Of a DNA stretch of 62,910 bases, positions 17,752 to 27,006 are shown piece after piece. This stretch comes from Fidelibacterota bacterium. Lineage in GTDB: Bacteria > Fidelibacterota > UBA8477 > JABMPR01. Position 1 is the first letter of the stretch, and every line of letters starts with the position of its first letter. A program made the position numbers and the translations under genes. The stretch spans positions 1 to 62,910 of the forward strand of contig JABMOS010000077.1 of the NCBI GenBank assembly GCA_013203185.1. Direction: 5' to 3'. The notes below the pieces were generated by a model. The model worked only from the letters and a program-made list of their open reading frames with translations, did no database searches and was not told the DNA's origin.

Positions 17752-18285
17752 TTAGGTCCTTATAAAAAAGAGTGCTGCGCCAAGGGCAAAGACACCTGCT
17801 GTTGTCAAAACAATAAGGGGTATTGGCGGCTCGCCTGTCGCGTAATCACCTTGAACTTCAAGTGGTGTTTCTTCTTCTAAAAGTCTTTTCAATTGGACTT
17901 TTGTAAGATGATCTGAAATTTTTCCCCGCCAGACAAAGGTCGTCTGCTTATATGAAAATAGCACATTGAGTTCTAACTGACGAAGGTATCTTGAGTTCCG
18001 AATAGTTTTTGTTGAATCAACATTTATTGATAATGTGTAACCTGTGGCCGTGATTTCAACCTTATTTTCTGCTTCTCTATTTTCCAGCCTGGGCAAACAA
18101 GAATTAAAATACTCATGCTGAATTGATGCTTCATCAAACTTCATGTGGAGGCTCTCCCTTGGCAGGGATATAGAGTCAGATATAGCCTTGTTTAAATTTT
18201 TGAGTAGCTCGGTGGTTAAACCCCGGTGACTGGATTGACCAAATCCCAATCCACATAGCAGACACACAATTAAAACCTGTTTCAT
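17752..18285 (-). CDS. Hypothetical exported protein with C-terminal membrane helix
   Basis: 177 residues that I do not recognise. Visible: a signal peptide (about 1-17, ending GLGFGQ), a mixed alpha/beta middle, and one C-terminal transmembrane helix (PIPLIVLTTAGVFALGAALF) followed by a two-residue tail. It therefore probably sits in the envelope with a periplasmic body. It lies between lnt and the DUF5683 gene on the same strand, 46 bp after lnt and 4 bp before the next start. Confidence 0.6.
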   Translation of the reverse strand: MKQVLIVCLLCGLGFGQSSHRGLTTELLKNLNKAISDSISLPRESLHMKFDEASIQHEYFNSCLPRLENREAENKVEITATGYTLSINVDSTKTIRNSRYLRQLELNVLFSYKQTTFVWRGKISDHLTKVQLKRLLEEETPLEVQGDYATGEPPIPLIVLTTAGVFALGAALFFIRT

Positions 18286-18331
18286 AAAGGGGAATGCTGT
18301 ATTAAAAGTGGTCTATGCATACCGCGATTAA

Positions 18332-19882
18332 CTATGACAACCTGTTGGATCTGCCTAGAACCACCCATAGTAGTCCCAATGATGCGAGGATGAGCACAGC
18401 CAAGGCGAAGACATCCCCGTTTTTACTGTAGAAGCTTCGTTCTAAACCTATTGGCGCATCATATACAATCTCACCTTTTTCACCGAGAGGAATAGATGCA
18501 GCAATCCGACCACTTGGCAATATCATGGCACTTACTCCAGTCTGGGCAGCTCTGGCAACGCTGATGCGGTGCTCAATGGCTCTTAGCCTACCAGCAGCCA
18601 GATGCTGATATGGTCCCGGGGAATTCCCTAACCAGGCGTCATTGGTTATGATGGACATGAGGTCAGCATCATTTTTAATAAAACTCCGAAAGATATAAGG
18701 ATCAGCTGATTCATAGCAAATCAAGGTACCTAGATCAGTGACCTCATCTCGACTTCCCATAGGATAGACAATGGATGAATCACCAGGTTGAAAATTAGCC
18801 TGACCAAAATTTAAATTTGCCAAGATTGGGAATGTTTCAACCATGGGGATGCGCTCGGCAAAGGGAACCAACCCCTGTTTGCTTGTGATGACAACTGGTA
18901 GTCCTGGTGAATAATAGAAGGCTGAATTGAAGAATTGATATTCCCCATTCTTCTCCTTGTGATGCAGAGCACCAGCCAAAATGGATACTGCATTATCCTC
19001 GACAAATTTTCTGATCTTGCGATCAAACTGAGGGTAGTAATGCAAATGAGCGGGCACGGCGCTTTCTGGCCAGAAAATAATGCGGGCGCTATCCAAGACT
19101 ACCTTTCTGGACTGCGCCATAATAGCTTCAACGTGCTTGGTCTTTTTCGCCCGAATCCACTTTTGATGTGGATCCAGGTTGGTCTGAATTATACCTACCC
19201 GAATGGTGGATGTACTTAATTGCCCAACAACCTTCATCCGTACGGCTCCAAAAATAAAAGAACCGATGATAATGAAACCCAAAATGCCCCATACTAATTG
19301 CTGAGTTCGGACTGTGAGTTTGCCAAACTCCAACTGAAAAAGGATGGTGTTGATGACGACAACCCAAAAACTGATGGCGAAGATACCGCCATATTCAGCT
19401 ATTTGTTGGAGTGGAAGTGCAAAATTCTGAGTCATTGCCAGGGATAGCCACGGAAATGCCAGCGTAAACCCGTGATAGCTATACATGAATTCAATAGACA
19501 CCCAAAACGCTGGTGCCAACCAGAGACCTTTTGTCCCTAAATTCCTACCTGCCCTGGCTATGATCAAACCAAATAATCCGAACCATAGTGATAGATAGGC
19601 AACACTGCCCATCATGGAAGCGGAAGCAACCCAGATATTTGTGCCTGAGTTATTTGCTATCCAATTCAGACTGGTCAGTGTGAAAACAAATCCAGTGATA
19701 TACCCTAATTTGAAACCTCTTTGCCATCCCCCCTGCTGTAACGCCGCCCAGAGAGGGACCCAGGCAACCCAGGCAATAAAGAACATATCAAAAGGTGGAA
19801 AACTAAGGGTAAGCAATAATCCTGAGATGATGGCTAGTGTTTCTGGAGTGAATCTCTTGGTCATGCGGTTTCCACCATTCAA
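18332..19882 (-). CDS. lnt: Apolipoprotein N-acyltransferase Lnt
   Basis: Adds the third acyl chain to lipoproteins at the inner membrane. 516 residues: about six N-terminal membrane helices (to about 215), a nitrilase-like periplasmic domain (about 225-480), and one last helix. The catalytic triad is visible as E273 (WPESAVP), K335 (TSKQGLVPFAER) and C389 (LICYES). Two starts are possible, ATG 19882 with AAGGA 7 nt upstream, or ATG 19864 (MTKRFTPE). It follows ruvX directly. Several predicted lipoproteins in this window would be its substrates. Confidence 0.94.
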   Translation of the reverse strand: MNGGNRMTKRFTPETLAIISGLLLTLSFPPFDMFFIAWVAWVPLWAALQQGGWQRGFKLGYITGFVFTLTSLNWIANNSGTNIWVASASMMGSVAYLSLWFGLFGLIIARAGRNLGTKGLWLAPAFWVSIEFMYSYHGFTLAFPWLSLAMTQNFALPLQQIAEYGGIFAISFWVVVINTILFQLEFGKLTVRTQQLVWGILGFIIIGSFIFGAVRMKVVGQLSTSTIRVGIIQTNLDPHQKWIRAKKTKHVEAIMAQSRKVVLDSARIIFWPESAVPAHLHYYPQFDRKIRKFVEDNAVSILAGALHHKEKNGEYQFFNSAFYYSPGLPVVITSKQGLVPFAERIPMVETFPILANLNFGQANFQPGDSSIVYPMGSRDEVTDLGTLICYESADPYIFRSFIKNDADLMSIITNDAWLGNSPGPYQHLAAGRLRAIEHRISVARAAQTGVSAMILPSGRIAASIPLGEKGEIVYDAPIGLERSFYSKNGDVFALAVLILASLGLLWVVLGRSNRLS

Positions 19883-20302
19883 CTATCCTTGTGTTTCCTG
19901 AAGATATTGCTTCAAAATGATTGCTGCAGCAATTCTATCTACTGCACCCTTATCATCACCAACTTTTTTTCCCATACGATGAAGGGATTCCTCTGCTTCC
20001 ACAGAGCTATAACTCTCATCAATGGTATGAACCGGTTGGGTTATTCTGGCTTTAAGCACCTCAATAAACACTTCAACTCGTTTAGCCTGCTCGCTTTTTT
20101 CTGCACCAGGTCTGAGAGGTACTCCAACTACCACTTCTGTCACCTGCTCATTTAGAATGACTTCGCTTATCTGCTCAGCGGCATCCTCATTGCTGGAAAT
20201 CAGCAACGTCTTATAGGGACTCGCAATTATCCTCAGAGGATCTGTGAGGGCCAGGCCAACACGTCTCCCCCCAGGGTCGATTGCTAATATTCGCCCTTGC
20301 AT
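19883..20302 (-). CDS. ruvX: RuvX/YqgF family putative pre-16S rRNA nuclease
   Basis: 139 residues with an RNase H-like fold: ILAIDPGGRRVGLALTD at the N-terminus carries the first catalytic Asp, VVVGVPLRPGAEKSEQAKRV is the conserved central motif, and DDKGAVDRIAAAIILKQYL the C-terminal Asp region. Family members process the 16S rRNA 5' end or resolve junctions. It lies 20 bp after the HU gene and abuts lnt. Confidence 0.94.
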   Translation of the reverse strand: MQGRILAIDPGGRRVGLALTDPLRIIASPYKTLLISSNEDAAEQISEVILNEQVTEVVVGVPLRPGAEKSEQAKRVEVFIEVLKARITQPVHTIDESYSSVEAEESLHRMGKKVGDDKGAVDRIAAAIILKQYLQETQG

Positions 20303-20322
20303 GTGACAGAATTTCTAAAGGT

Positions 20323-20631
20323 TTACTCTACAGGCTGCTTCAAGACTTCTTTGAGTAATTTGCCGGGTTTGAAATGAGTTTTTCTTCTGGCAGGAACATA
20401 GATTTCTTCGTTGGTGCGAGGATTTCTTGCCCGTGGCTTGGCTTTGGTAGGTTTGACTTCAAAAACACCAAAGTTACGGACTTCAATACGAATTGAAGCT
20501 TCATCACCACTCATCATTTCCCTGAGGACTGTAAAAACGCCGTCGACAATTTCTTCAGTCTGGAATATTTTTTGGCCGAGTTTCTCAGCGGTTTTTTTTG
20601 CTACATCTTTTTTTGTGTATGTGATTGACAT
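20323..20631 (-). CDS. HU/IHF-family DNA-bending protein
   Basis: 102 residues. The beta-arm signature is clear: RNFGVFEVKPTKAKPRARNP followed by the GKLLKE tail. It has the HU/IHF fold with ordinary length; HU and IHF cannot be separated from sequence alone. AAAGGA lies 6 nt before the ATG. It sits between relA and ruvX on the same strand. Confidence 0.93.
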   Translation of the reverse strand: MSITYTKKDVAKKTAEKLGQKIFQTEEIVDGVFTVLREMMSGDEASIRIEVRNFGVFEVKPTKAKPRARNPRTNEEIYVPARRKTHFKPGKLLKEVLKQPVE

Positions 20632-20656
20632 GGGTTATCCTTTCTTAGCCATGGCT

Positions 20657-22861
20657 CTACTCGCGCTCTACGCTTATCACGCCTTCTGAGGCAAGTAGCT
20701 TTGATTTTAGTCTATCTAATTGTTTGACACCCTCTACCTCAATAATGACCAGTCCGGTAACTACGTCACCGTCGACCTTCATAGACAGAGTATCAATGTT
20801 AATATCATAGGTAGAGATTATCTCAGTGACGTCCCTAACTAAATTTTTTCGTTCTTGCGCCAATATTTTGAGACGAACGAGGAATTTCTGTGAGCGAGCA
20901 GCCGCCCAATCCACATCAATAATGCGTTCTTCTTCAGGAAGATTGGTAGCAACAGTCTCACAATCTTTGTGGTGAACGGTGATTCCCCTACCCCTTGTGA
21001 TAAATCCCAGAATGGGATCCCCGGGAATTGGGTTACAGCATTTACCAAAACTGATCATCATGTTGTCTATGCCCTGAATGGATACACCTTTGGTGTTTCT
21101 GCGGGCTCGGTTGAGAAATGATTCGGCGAGGTAACTCTCCGATTTCTCCTTCCTGGGCTTAGCGTATTCATCAGCAAAGAAATGGGTGAGTATAGAAGAG
21201 ACAGTTCGATGACCAGAGCCAATGGAGGCTATCATCTTCTCTTCAGATTCAAACTTTAATGTGATGTGGGGATCTTTGAGATGCTTCCAATCCTTGGCCT
21301 TCTTGATTTTGCGCAATTCACGTTCAAGAATTTCTTTTCCCAGTCGAACACTTTGTTCAAACTCTTGACCCTTTATCCATTTTCGGATATTTGATTTGGC
21401 TTTAGAGGTTTTTACAAACTTCAACCAGGAAGAGTTGGGTTTCTGAGAATCACTAGTAATGATCTCAACCTTATCCCCACTCTCTAATTCGCTGTTAAGT
21501 GGTTTGATCCGCCCATTGACTTTGGCTCCAATGCAATGCAATCCAACCTGGGAGTGCACATCAAAGGCAAAATCAAGGGGTGTCGCCCCTAATGGTAAAA
21601 TTCGAACCTCACCTTTTGGGGTATAGACAAATATTTCATCTTTGTAGAGATCAATTTTAAGCAAGTCCATAAACTGATGGGAGGTCGTCTTATCTTCTGT
21701 TTGAAGAATATCCACCAGATTTCTCAACCAGGTCACTTGCTGATCAATATCATCCTGACTGGATTTCGAATCCTTCTCTTTGTATTGCCAGTGTGCGGCA
21801 ACACCCTCCTCAGCAGTATCATCCATTTCCTTGGTTCTGACCTGGACCTCCACTGGGAAGCCGTCAGGCCCTACTACAGTGGTCTGTATACTCTGATATC
21901 CATTGGATTTTGGCTGAGCAATAAAATCTTTAAAACGCTCCTGGATAGGTGTGTAAAAGGCATGAATCAGCCCTAAAACGCTATAACATACCTCTACCCG
22001 ATCAACAATGATCCGCACAGCATAAATATCGAAAACATCCTCGAAGGGTCTATTCTGATCCTGCATTTTGCGAAAAATGGAATAGTGGGATTTAAACCTG
22101 CTTTTATAAATGGCTTCAAACCCAGCCTCTTCCACTTTTTCTTTTACAGGCTCCAGAAACTTCTGCACATATTTTTCAAAAAAGGCCTGCCTTTTGGGAA
22201 TGAGTTTGTTCAGCTCCTGAGATGCTTTGGGCTCCAGGATATCGAATATAAGATCTTCCATCTCTGATTTTATACGATACATCCCTAGACGATGAGCAAG
22301 GGGGGCATATACATCTCTTGTTTCTCGAGCGATTCGTCTCTGTTTTACCGCCGGAAGATGCTGGAGAGTCCGCATATTGTGTAGTCTATCAGCAAATTTG
22401 ATAATGATAACCCGAATATCTGCTGCCACAGAGAGTAGCATTTTTCTAAAATTAACAGCCTGCTTGTCTTCTTCACTCCGAAACTTCATATCAGAGAGTT
22501 TTGTGACCCCATCCACCAGCCTGGCAACCTCTTCTGAGAATTCCTGCTCAACATCTTTATGAGTATAGCCAGTATCTTCTATGACATCGTGGAGCAATGC
22601 CGCCGAAATGGTGACAGGATCCAGTCGCATATCTGCAAGAATCGTTGCGACTTCAACACAGTGAGTGAAATAGGGCTCACCTGATTTCCTTAGCTGGCCT
22701 TGGTGGGCTTTTTTCCCAAAATTATAAGCTCGCCAAACAAAATCTTCGCCGTTGGGGCCAATTGAACTGCTTCCCCCCATCAAATCGATGATGTTTTGAA
22801 AGTCAGCGGGATATTTGGTCCCATCAGAACTCAGGATTCTATCTAGTATAGCGGCAGCCAT
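20657..22861 (-). CDS. RelA/SpoT-family (p)ppGpp synthetase/hydrolase
   Basis: 734 residues, full-length bifunctional Rel layout. HD hydrolase domain (about 45-200) with H91-D92 in LLHDVIEDTG and RLHNMRTL; synthetase domain (about 235-370) with YKSRFKSHYSIFRKM, DIYAVRIIVD and RFKDFIAQPKSNGYQSI; TGS domain (about 400-465); and a C-terminal ACT domain (about 660-734). Because the HD motifs are intact, both synthesis and hydrolysis of the alarmone are likely. Its ATG shares one base with the dnaB stop (TAATG). Confidence 0.95.
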   Translation of the reverse strand: MAAAILDRILSSDGTKYPADFQNIIDLMGGSSSIGPNGEDFVWRAYNFGKKAHQGQLRKSGEPYFTHCVEVATILADMRLDPVTISAALLHDVIEDTGYTHKDVEQEFSEEVARLVDGVTKLSDMKFRSEEDKQAVNFRKMLLSVAADIRVIIIKFADRLHNMRTLQHLPAVKQRRIARETRDVYAPLAHRLGMYRIKSEMEDLIFDILEPKASQELNKLIPKRQAFFEKYVQKFLEPVKEKVEEAGFEAIYKSRFKSHYSIFRKMQDQNRPFEDVFDIYAVRIIVDRVEVCYSVLGLIHAFYTPIQERFKDFIAQPKSNGYQSIQTTVVGPDGFPVEVQVRTKEMDDTAEEGVAAHWQYKEKDSKSSQDDIDQQVTWLRNLVDILQTEDKTTSHQFMDLLKIDLYKDEIFVYTPKGEVRILPLGATPLDFAFDVHSQVGLHCIGAKVNGRIKPLNSELESGDKVEIITSDSQKPNSSWLKFVKTSKAKSNIRKWIKGQEFEQSVRLGKEILERELRKIKKAKDWKHLKDPHITLKFESEEKMIASIGSGHRTVSSILTHFFADEYAKPRKEKSESYLAESFLNRARRNTKGVSIQGIDNMMISFGKCCNPIPGDPILGFITRGRGITVHHKDCETVATNLPEEERIIDVDWAAARSQKFLVRLKILAQERKNLVRDVTEIISTYDINIDTLSMKVDGDVVTGLVIIEVEGVKQLDRLKSKLLASEGVISVERE

Positions 22862-24255
22862 TAGAAGGGTTCAGGAGCTCCTTGATTGGGTGGTGGTGAA
22901 GGCGAATAGGCAGATAAGTTTTCAAAAGAGGCAAATTTATCAATAAAACTCAGCCTCACAGTTCCTGTTGGACCATTACGTTGTTTGGCGACGATAAGCT
23001 CAGCAACACCTTCCTGGGTATTGCCGTTATCATCCAGAACGCCGTATTTTTCTGGTCGATAAATAAACATTACAACATCAGCATCCTGTTCGATAGAACC
23101 AGATTCACGTAAATCTGAAAGAATGGGGCGTTTGTCCCCTCCTCTTGTTTCAACGGCTCTAGAAAGCTGTGACAAGGCAACGATGGGGAGGTCAAGCTCT
23201 TTTGCCAGCATTTTAAAAGAACGGGAAATTTGACTTATTTCCTGCTGACGAGATTCCACCCTGCCTGTCCCCTGGAGCAATTGCATATAGTCAACAATAA
23301 TCATATCAATGCCTTTGTCAGCCTTCAGGCGACGGGCCTTGGCTCTGAGCTCGGTAATATTGAGAGATGCAGAATCATCAAGGTATATTTCAGCTTCCGC
23401 CAGATTTCCTGCCGCGGTGCTCAATCTAGGCCACAAATTGGAGGGAAGGCGACCTGAGCGGACAAGGTGGGCATCAACTTTAGCTTCACTGCAGAGCAAT
23501 CGCATGGCCAATTGATAATTTGACATTTCCAAAGAAAATATGCCAATTTTGGTACCAAATTTTACAGATGCATTTCTAGCCAATGACAGGGCCAGGGCAG
23601 TTTTCCCCATGGAAGGTCTAGCAGCCACGATAATCAAATCAGATTTCTGAAAACCTGAAGTGATATCATCAAGTGCATCAAAACCTGTGGCCACGCCTCG
23701 AATTCCACCGGGATTTTCATGAAATTTATCAGCTTGTGCAAAAGCCTCATCCAAAGCACTGCGGATTCTCACAAAATCGGCTGTTTTAAAACGCTTCTCA
23801 GAAAGCTCGAAGATTTTGCTCTCAGCCTTCTCAAGGAGATCGTCTACCCTTTCACGGGTTTCATACGCCTCAGTGGATAGCTCAGCAGCGAGCTGGATCA
23901 AAGCGCGAAGGGCAGAACTTTCCATCACCAGCTTGGCATAATAGCGAGCATTGGCCGTGGAGGGGATTTTTTCTGTCAATTCGGTGATATAGTATGCACC
24001 ACCTGCAGCCTGAAGATCACCACTTCGCTTTAATTCATCCACTACGGAAATCTGATCAACCGGTTCGCCACGGGCATCCAAATTTATGATGGCATTAAAA
24101 ATTTTCCTGTGGGCCGGACGATAGAAGCTTTCTGGTTCTAGAAATTCCATGGCTGATGAAAGTGCCATCCGATCCAGCATCATGGACCCGATAACGCTTT
24201 GTTCAGCCTCTTCGTTATGGGGTGGTAACCTCAGATTTTGACTGGTTTCACTCAC
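22861..24255 (-). CDS. dnaB: Replicative DNA helicase DnaB
   Basis: 464 residues: N-terminal collar domain (about 10-115, starting LPPHNEEAEQSVIGSMMLD), linker, and a RecA-like helicase domain with Walker A AARPSMGKTALA (about 208-219), Walker B IDMIIVDYMQLL, and the later DLRESGSIEQDADVVMFIYRPE motif. No intein is visible. Overlaps udg by 4 bp (ATGA) and relA by 1 bp. Confidence 0.96.
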   Translation of the reverse strand: MSETSQNLRLPPHNEEAEQSVIGSMMLDRMALSSAMEFLEPESFYRPAHRKIFNAIINLDARGEPVDQISVVDELKRSGDLQAAGGAYYITELTEKIPSTANARYYAKLVMESSALRALIQLAAELSTEAYETRERVDDLLEKAESKIFELSEKRFKTADFVRIRSALDEAFAQADKFHENPGGIRGVATGFDALDDITSGFQKSDLIIVAARPSMGKTALALSLARNASVKFGTKIGIFSLEMSNYQLAMRLLCSEAKVDAHLVRSGRLPSNLWPRLSTAAGNLAEAEIYLDDSASLNITELRAKARRLKADKGIDMIIVDYMQLLQGTGRVESRQQEISQISRSFKMLAKELDLPIVALSQLSRAVETRGGDKRPILSDLRESGSIEQDADVVMFIYRPEKYGVLDDNGNTQEGVAELIVAKQRNGPTGTVRLSFIDKFASFENLSAYSPSPPPNQGAPEPF

Positions 24256-24944
24256 GCCTGAGCCCCTTTCTTCTCTAGATACATCTCACGTATTTTTTTG
24301 AAATCTTCCCAGGCAGGACGCTTCCAATTGGGATTTCTCAATAGAGCAGCTGGGTGATAGGTAACCACCATATCTGTTCCATGATAATCAAATACCTGTC
24401 CCCGCATTGATGTGAGGGAATCCTTGCTTCGAAGTAAGGTGGTGGCTGAGATACGACCGAGAGCGACGAGAAGTTTCGGTTTTATCATCTCAATCTGCTT
24501 GAGTAGATAAGGCTCGCACTCTTCAATCTCTGCTTTATTTGGATCACGATTATTTGGAGGCCGACACTTGAGAATGTTTGCGATATATACATCTTCTCGG
24601 GTGAGGTCAATGGCTTTAAGTATATCTGTAAGCAATTTGCCAGATCGTCCGACAAAGGGCATGCCCTCCAGATCCTCCTTCTCGCCAGGAGCCTCACCGA
24701 CAAACATGATATCAGCGTCTGGATTACCTGCGCCAAACACAAAGTTAGTCCGGGTTGACCCAAGTGGACAATTCATACAGCCTTTAATAGCATTGTTAAA
24801 TTCACTAATGGTCTTGATATCAGGACTCACTGAGGTTTTCTCCATTTGGGTTTCCTGAACGCTCTCAGGCATGTAAAGCGGTCCACCAAAAATTTCTAAC
24901 TCATCTTTGACGAAGGCTTTTAGCTGGTCATGTTTATTCATCAC
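24252..24944 (-). CDS. Type-4-like iron-sulfur uracil-DNA glycosylase
   Basis: 230 residues. Removes uracil from DNA. Four cysteines that would hold a [4Fe-4S] cluster are at C56, C59 (CMNC), C127 (LKCRPPNNRDP) and C143. The active-site motif GEAPGEKEDLEGMPFVGRSG (83-102) and the HPAALLRNP motif (197-205) are typical of family 4. The N-terminal 40 residues are an extension before the fold. Sits between rpoZ and dnaB. Confidence 0.92.
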   Translation of the reverse strand: MMNKHDQLKAFVKDELEIFGGPLYMPESVQETQMEKTSVSPDIKTISEFNNAIKGCMNCPLGSTRTNFVFGAGNPDADIMFVGEAPGEKEDLEGMPFVGRSGKLLTDILKAIDLTREDVYIANILKCRPPNNRDPNKAEIEECEPYLLKQIEMIKPKLLVALGRISATTLLRSKDSLTSMRGQVFDYHGTDMVVTYHPAALLRNPNWKRPAWEDFKKIREMYLEKKGAQA

Positions 24945-24964
24945 CTGACAAAAATCTTGGTCAG

Positions 24965-25300
24965 CTAGGCTTCTTCAGATTCTTCTTCAGCGGGCCCATC
25001 ACCAAACATGGCTTGTTTTTCCCACTTGAGCTCACCAGATAGAAATTCTGTGAGACCCACGGTTGTAGGCTTTACAACTGCATCAAAGGCTTCTCTATCG
25101 ATTTCAGTGTCAACTTCATAGGGAGTATCATCCTCACCACTGATCTCTTCGAGGTTTTCTTCTTCACGACGTCGCTCTTCTTCAATGACATAGCGATCTC
25201 CAATGATCTGTCTCGCTCTTTTAGCGATCACAGTCACAGCTTCAAAAATGTCTTCGGTATGCTCTTCGATTTTTCTGAACGGTACGGTCTCTAAACCCAT
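24965..25300 (-). CDS. rpoZ: RNA polymerase omega subunit
   Basis: 111 residues. The conserved omega core is present (FEAVTVIAKRARQIIGDRY), followed by an acidic Glu-rich linker and a C-terminal segment (TTVGLTEFLSGELKWEKQ). It is longer than the about 70-90 residues of many omegas because of the acidic middle and tail. The position just after gmk is the classic gmk-rpoZ order. Confidence 0.85.
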   Translation of the reverse strand: MGLETVPFRKIEEHTEDIFEAVTVIAKRARQIIGDRYVIEEERRREEENLEEISGEDDTPYEVDTEIDREAFDAVVKPTTVGLTEFLSGELKWEKQAMFGDGPAEEESEEA

Positions 25301-25312
25301 TTATAAACTCCT

Positions 25313-25897
25313 TTATTGTTGATATATTTCATTTTCTAAAATTTCAGTAAATGCGTTAACTGCTTCATTCAATTCAGAGTTAACGATGGTATAGTCAAAT
25401 TGTTTTCCCAAAAGCATTTCTTCAGGCATACGATCAAGGCGAATCCTGATCTGCTCAGGGCTATCTGTATTACGATTAATCAGTCTTTGTTCCAAGGCTT
25501 CCACTGAAGGCGGCTCAATGAAAATTGATATGCTTTGCTCAGGATATGCTTTTTTCAAATTAATCCCACCTTTGATATCAATATCAATAAGTAGTTGTTT
25601 GCCTTGCTCTAAGGCAGCATCTACATAAGTGCGCAAAGTTCCATAGAAGTGACCATTTTTTGAATATACTTCCTGCCACTCAACCAATTCATCACGCTGG
25701 ATACATTTCAAGAATTCAGCCTTGCTGATAAAAAAATAATGTTTACCCTCTACTTCGTAGTCTCGTCGTGGACGGGTGGTAACAGAGACTGAAAATTGAA
25801 TCTCTGGAAACTTATCCATGATAGCATTTTCAAGAGTCCCCTTGCCTGTACCGGAAGGCCCAGCAACAATTATCAATCTTCCTTTTTGGGGTGTCAT
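25313..25897 (-). CDS. gmk: Guanylate kinase
   Basis: 194 residues. Phosphorylates GMP to GDP. P-loop GPSGTGKG at 13-20, GMP-binding segment SVTTRPRRDYEVEGKHYFFI, and the Walker-B-like LLIDIDIKGG. ATGA overlap with yicC upstream; rpoZ follows after 12 bp. Gmk links to the nearby Rel enzyme through guanine nucleotide pools. Confidence 0.96.
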   Translation of the reverse strand: MTPQKGRLIIVAGPSGTGKGTLENAIMDKFPEIQFSVSVTTRPRRDYEVEGKHYFFISKAEFLKCIQRDELVEWQEVYSKNGHFYGTLRTYVDAALEQGKQLLIDIDIKGGINLKKAYPEQSISIFIEPPSVEALEQRLINRNTDSPEQIRIRLDRMPEEMLLGKQFDYTIVNSELNEAVNAFTEILENEIYQQ

Positions 25898-26781
25898 TGA
25901 ATATTTTGCACCTGTTCTCTTATGCGTTCAATCTCATTTTTCAATTCTACTACGGCGTGTCCAATTGGGGTGGAGTTAGCTTTGCTACCAATGGTATTTG
26001 CTTCGCGGTTCATCTCCTGGAGTAAAAAATTCAAACGCTTACCTGCATCGCCATTCTCCAGCATCAACTCACGAAAATGTTGAAGGTGGGCATCCAGGCG
26101 AGTGATCTCTTCAGCAATATCCAGCTTGTCACTCCATAGCACAATCTCTTGCTCAAGACGTTTCTCATCTATCTGGCTTTCACCCTCTAAACTGCTATCA
26201 GCAACCTTCTTACGCATTCTTTCAGCCATGAGATCTAATCGACCATGGTCTTCAGTTTGAATACTGGATACAATTTCCACAATATTCCCCAACTGCTCGA
26301 GGATAGCCTGTTCAAGCAATTCACCTTCTCGCATTCGCATAGCCTGTAACTGCTCAGAAGCCTTTTTGACAAGACTTAAAACTGTGTCATTAAATTTGCC
26401 CTGATCTTCTTCATCTGTATCGTATGTGATGACATCAGGGAAGCGAAGAAGTTCAGAGATAGAGAGTGTCTCGCTCTCACGACCCAAAATCTGGGCACTT
26501 TTGTTGGCAATTTGCTGATAGTGAAGGAGCAATTCTTCATTCATTCGGGGTTTGCCAATGGCAGATTGATCCGTTCCCATATTCATGGTTAAGGTCACCC
26601 TTCCACGGCTCAATAATGACTGCAAATGGGTTCTGGCAACATCTTCCACTTTTTCGTAACCACGGGGTAAACGCATGACGAATTCAAGAAACCGACTATT
26701 CACAGCTCTCAGCTCAATAACTACCTTCAAATCACCAATTTTTTGTTCGGCCCGGCCATAGCCGGTCATACTTATAAGCAT
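25894..26781 (-). CDS. yicC: YicC-family endoribonuclease-like protein
   Basis: 295 residues. The start MLISMTGYGRAEQKIGDLKV and the C-terminus FLLQEMNREANTIGSKANS with the final helical IEKIREQ-like stretch are diagnostic of YicC (YicC_N plus DUF1732). E. coli YicC is an RNase implicated in small-RNA turnover. First gene of a yicC-gmk-rpoZ-udg-dnaB-relA operon, with a near-perfect sigma70 promoter 84 bp upstream. Confidence 0.95.
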   Translation of the reverse strand: MLISMTGYGRAEQKIGDLKVVIELRAVNSRFLEFVMRLPRGYEKVEDVARTHLQSLLSRGRVTLTMNMGTDQSAIGKPRMNEELLLHYQQIANKSAQILGRESETLSISELLRFPDVITYDTDEEDQGKFNDTVLSLVKKASEQLQAMRMREGELLEQAILEQLGNIVEIVSSIQTEDHGRLDLMAERMRKKVADSSLEGESQIDEKRLEQEIVLWSDKLDIAEEITRLDAHLQHFRELMLENGDAGKRLNFLLQEMNREANTIGSKANSTPIGHAVVELKNEIERIREQVQNIQ

Positions 26782-26864
26782 AGGTCCTCTCTAAAACCAG
26801 CATTTCATGCTACTTGTTCACTTTATATCAAGCAATTACTCGAAATGCTGTGACAAAGCCGCAT

Positions 26865-26893
26865 AGTATAATTTTCGACTATAGCTATGTCAA
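26865..26893 (-). promoter_or_regulatory. Near-consensus sigma70 promoter for the yicC operon
   Basis: On the minus strand, TTGACA (26888-26893) matches the -35 consensus exactly, followed by a 17-nt spacer and TATACT (26865-26870), five of six -10 bases. Transcription should start near 26858, about 77 nt before the yicC ATG. This is the clearest promoter in the window and indicates that the housekeeping sigma reads an E. coli-like consensus. Confidence 0.7.
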
Positions 26894-27006
26894 AAGATAT
26901 ATTGAAGTTAGGCCAATATTTTTTCATTAATATTTTAGATTCGATTGAGATGGGCCACAGGAATGATGGTGAGGCCTATTATTTCGCCATTACACGGCCC
27001 AAAGTA

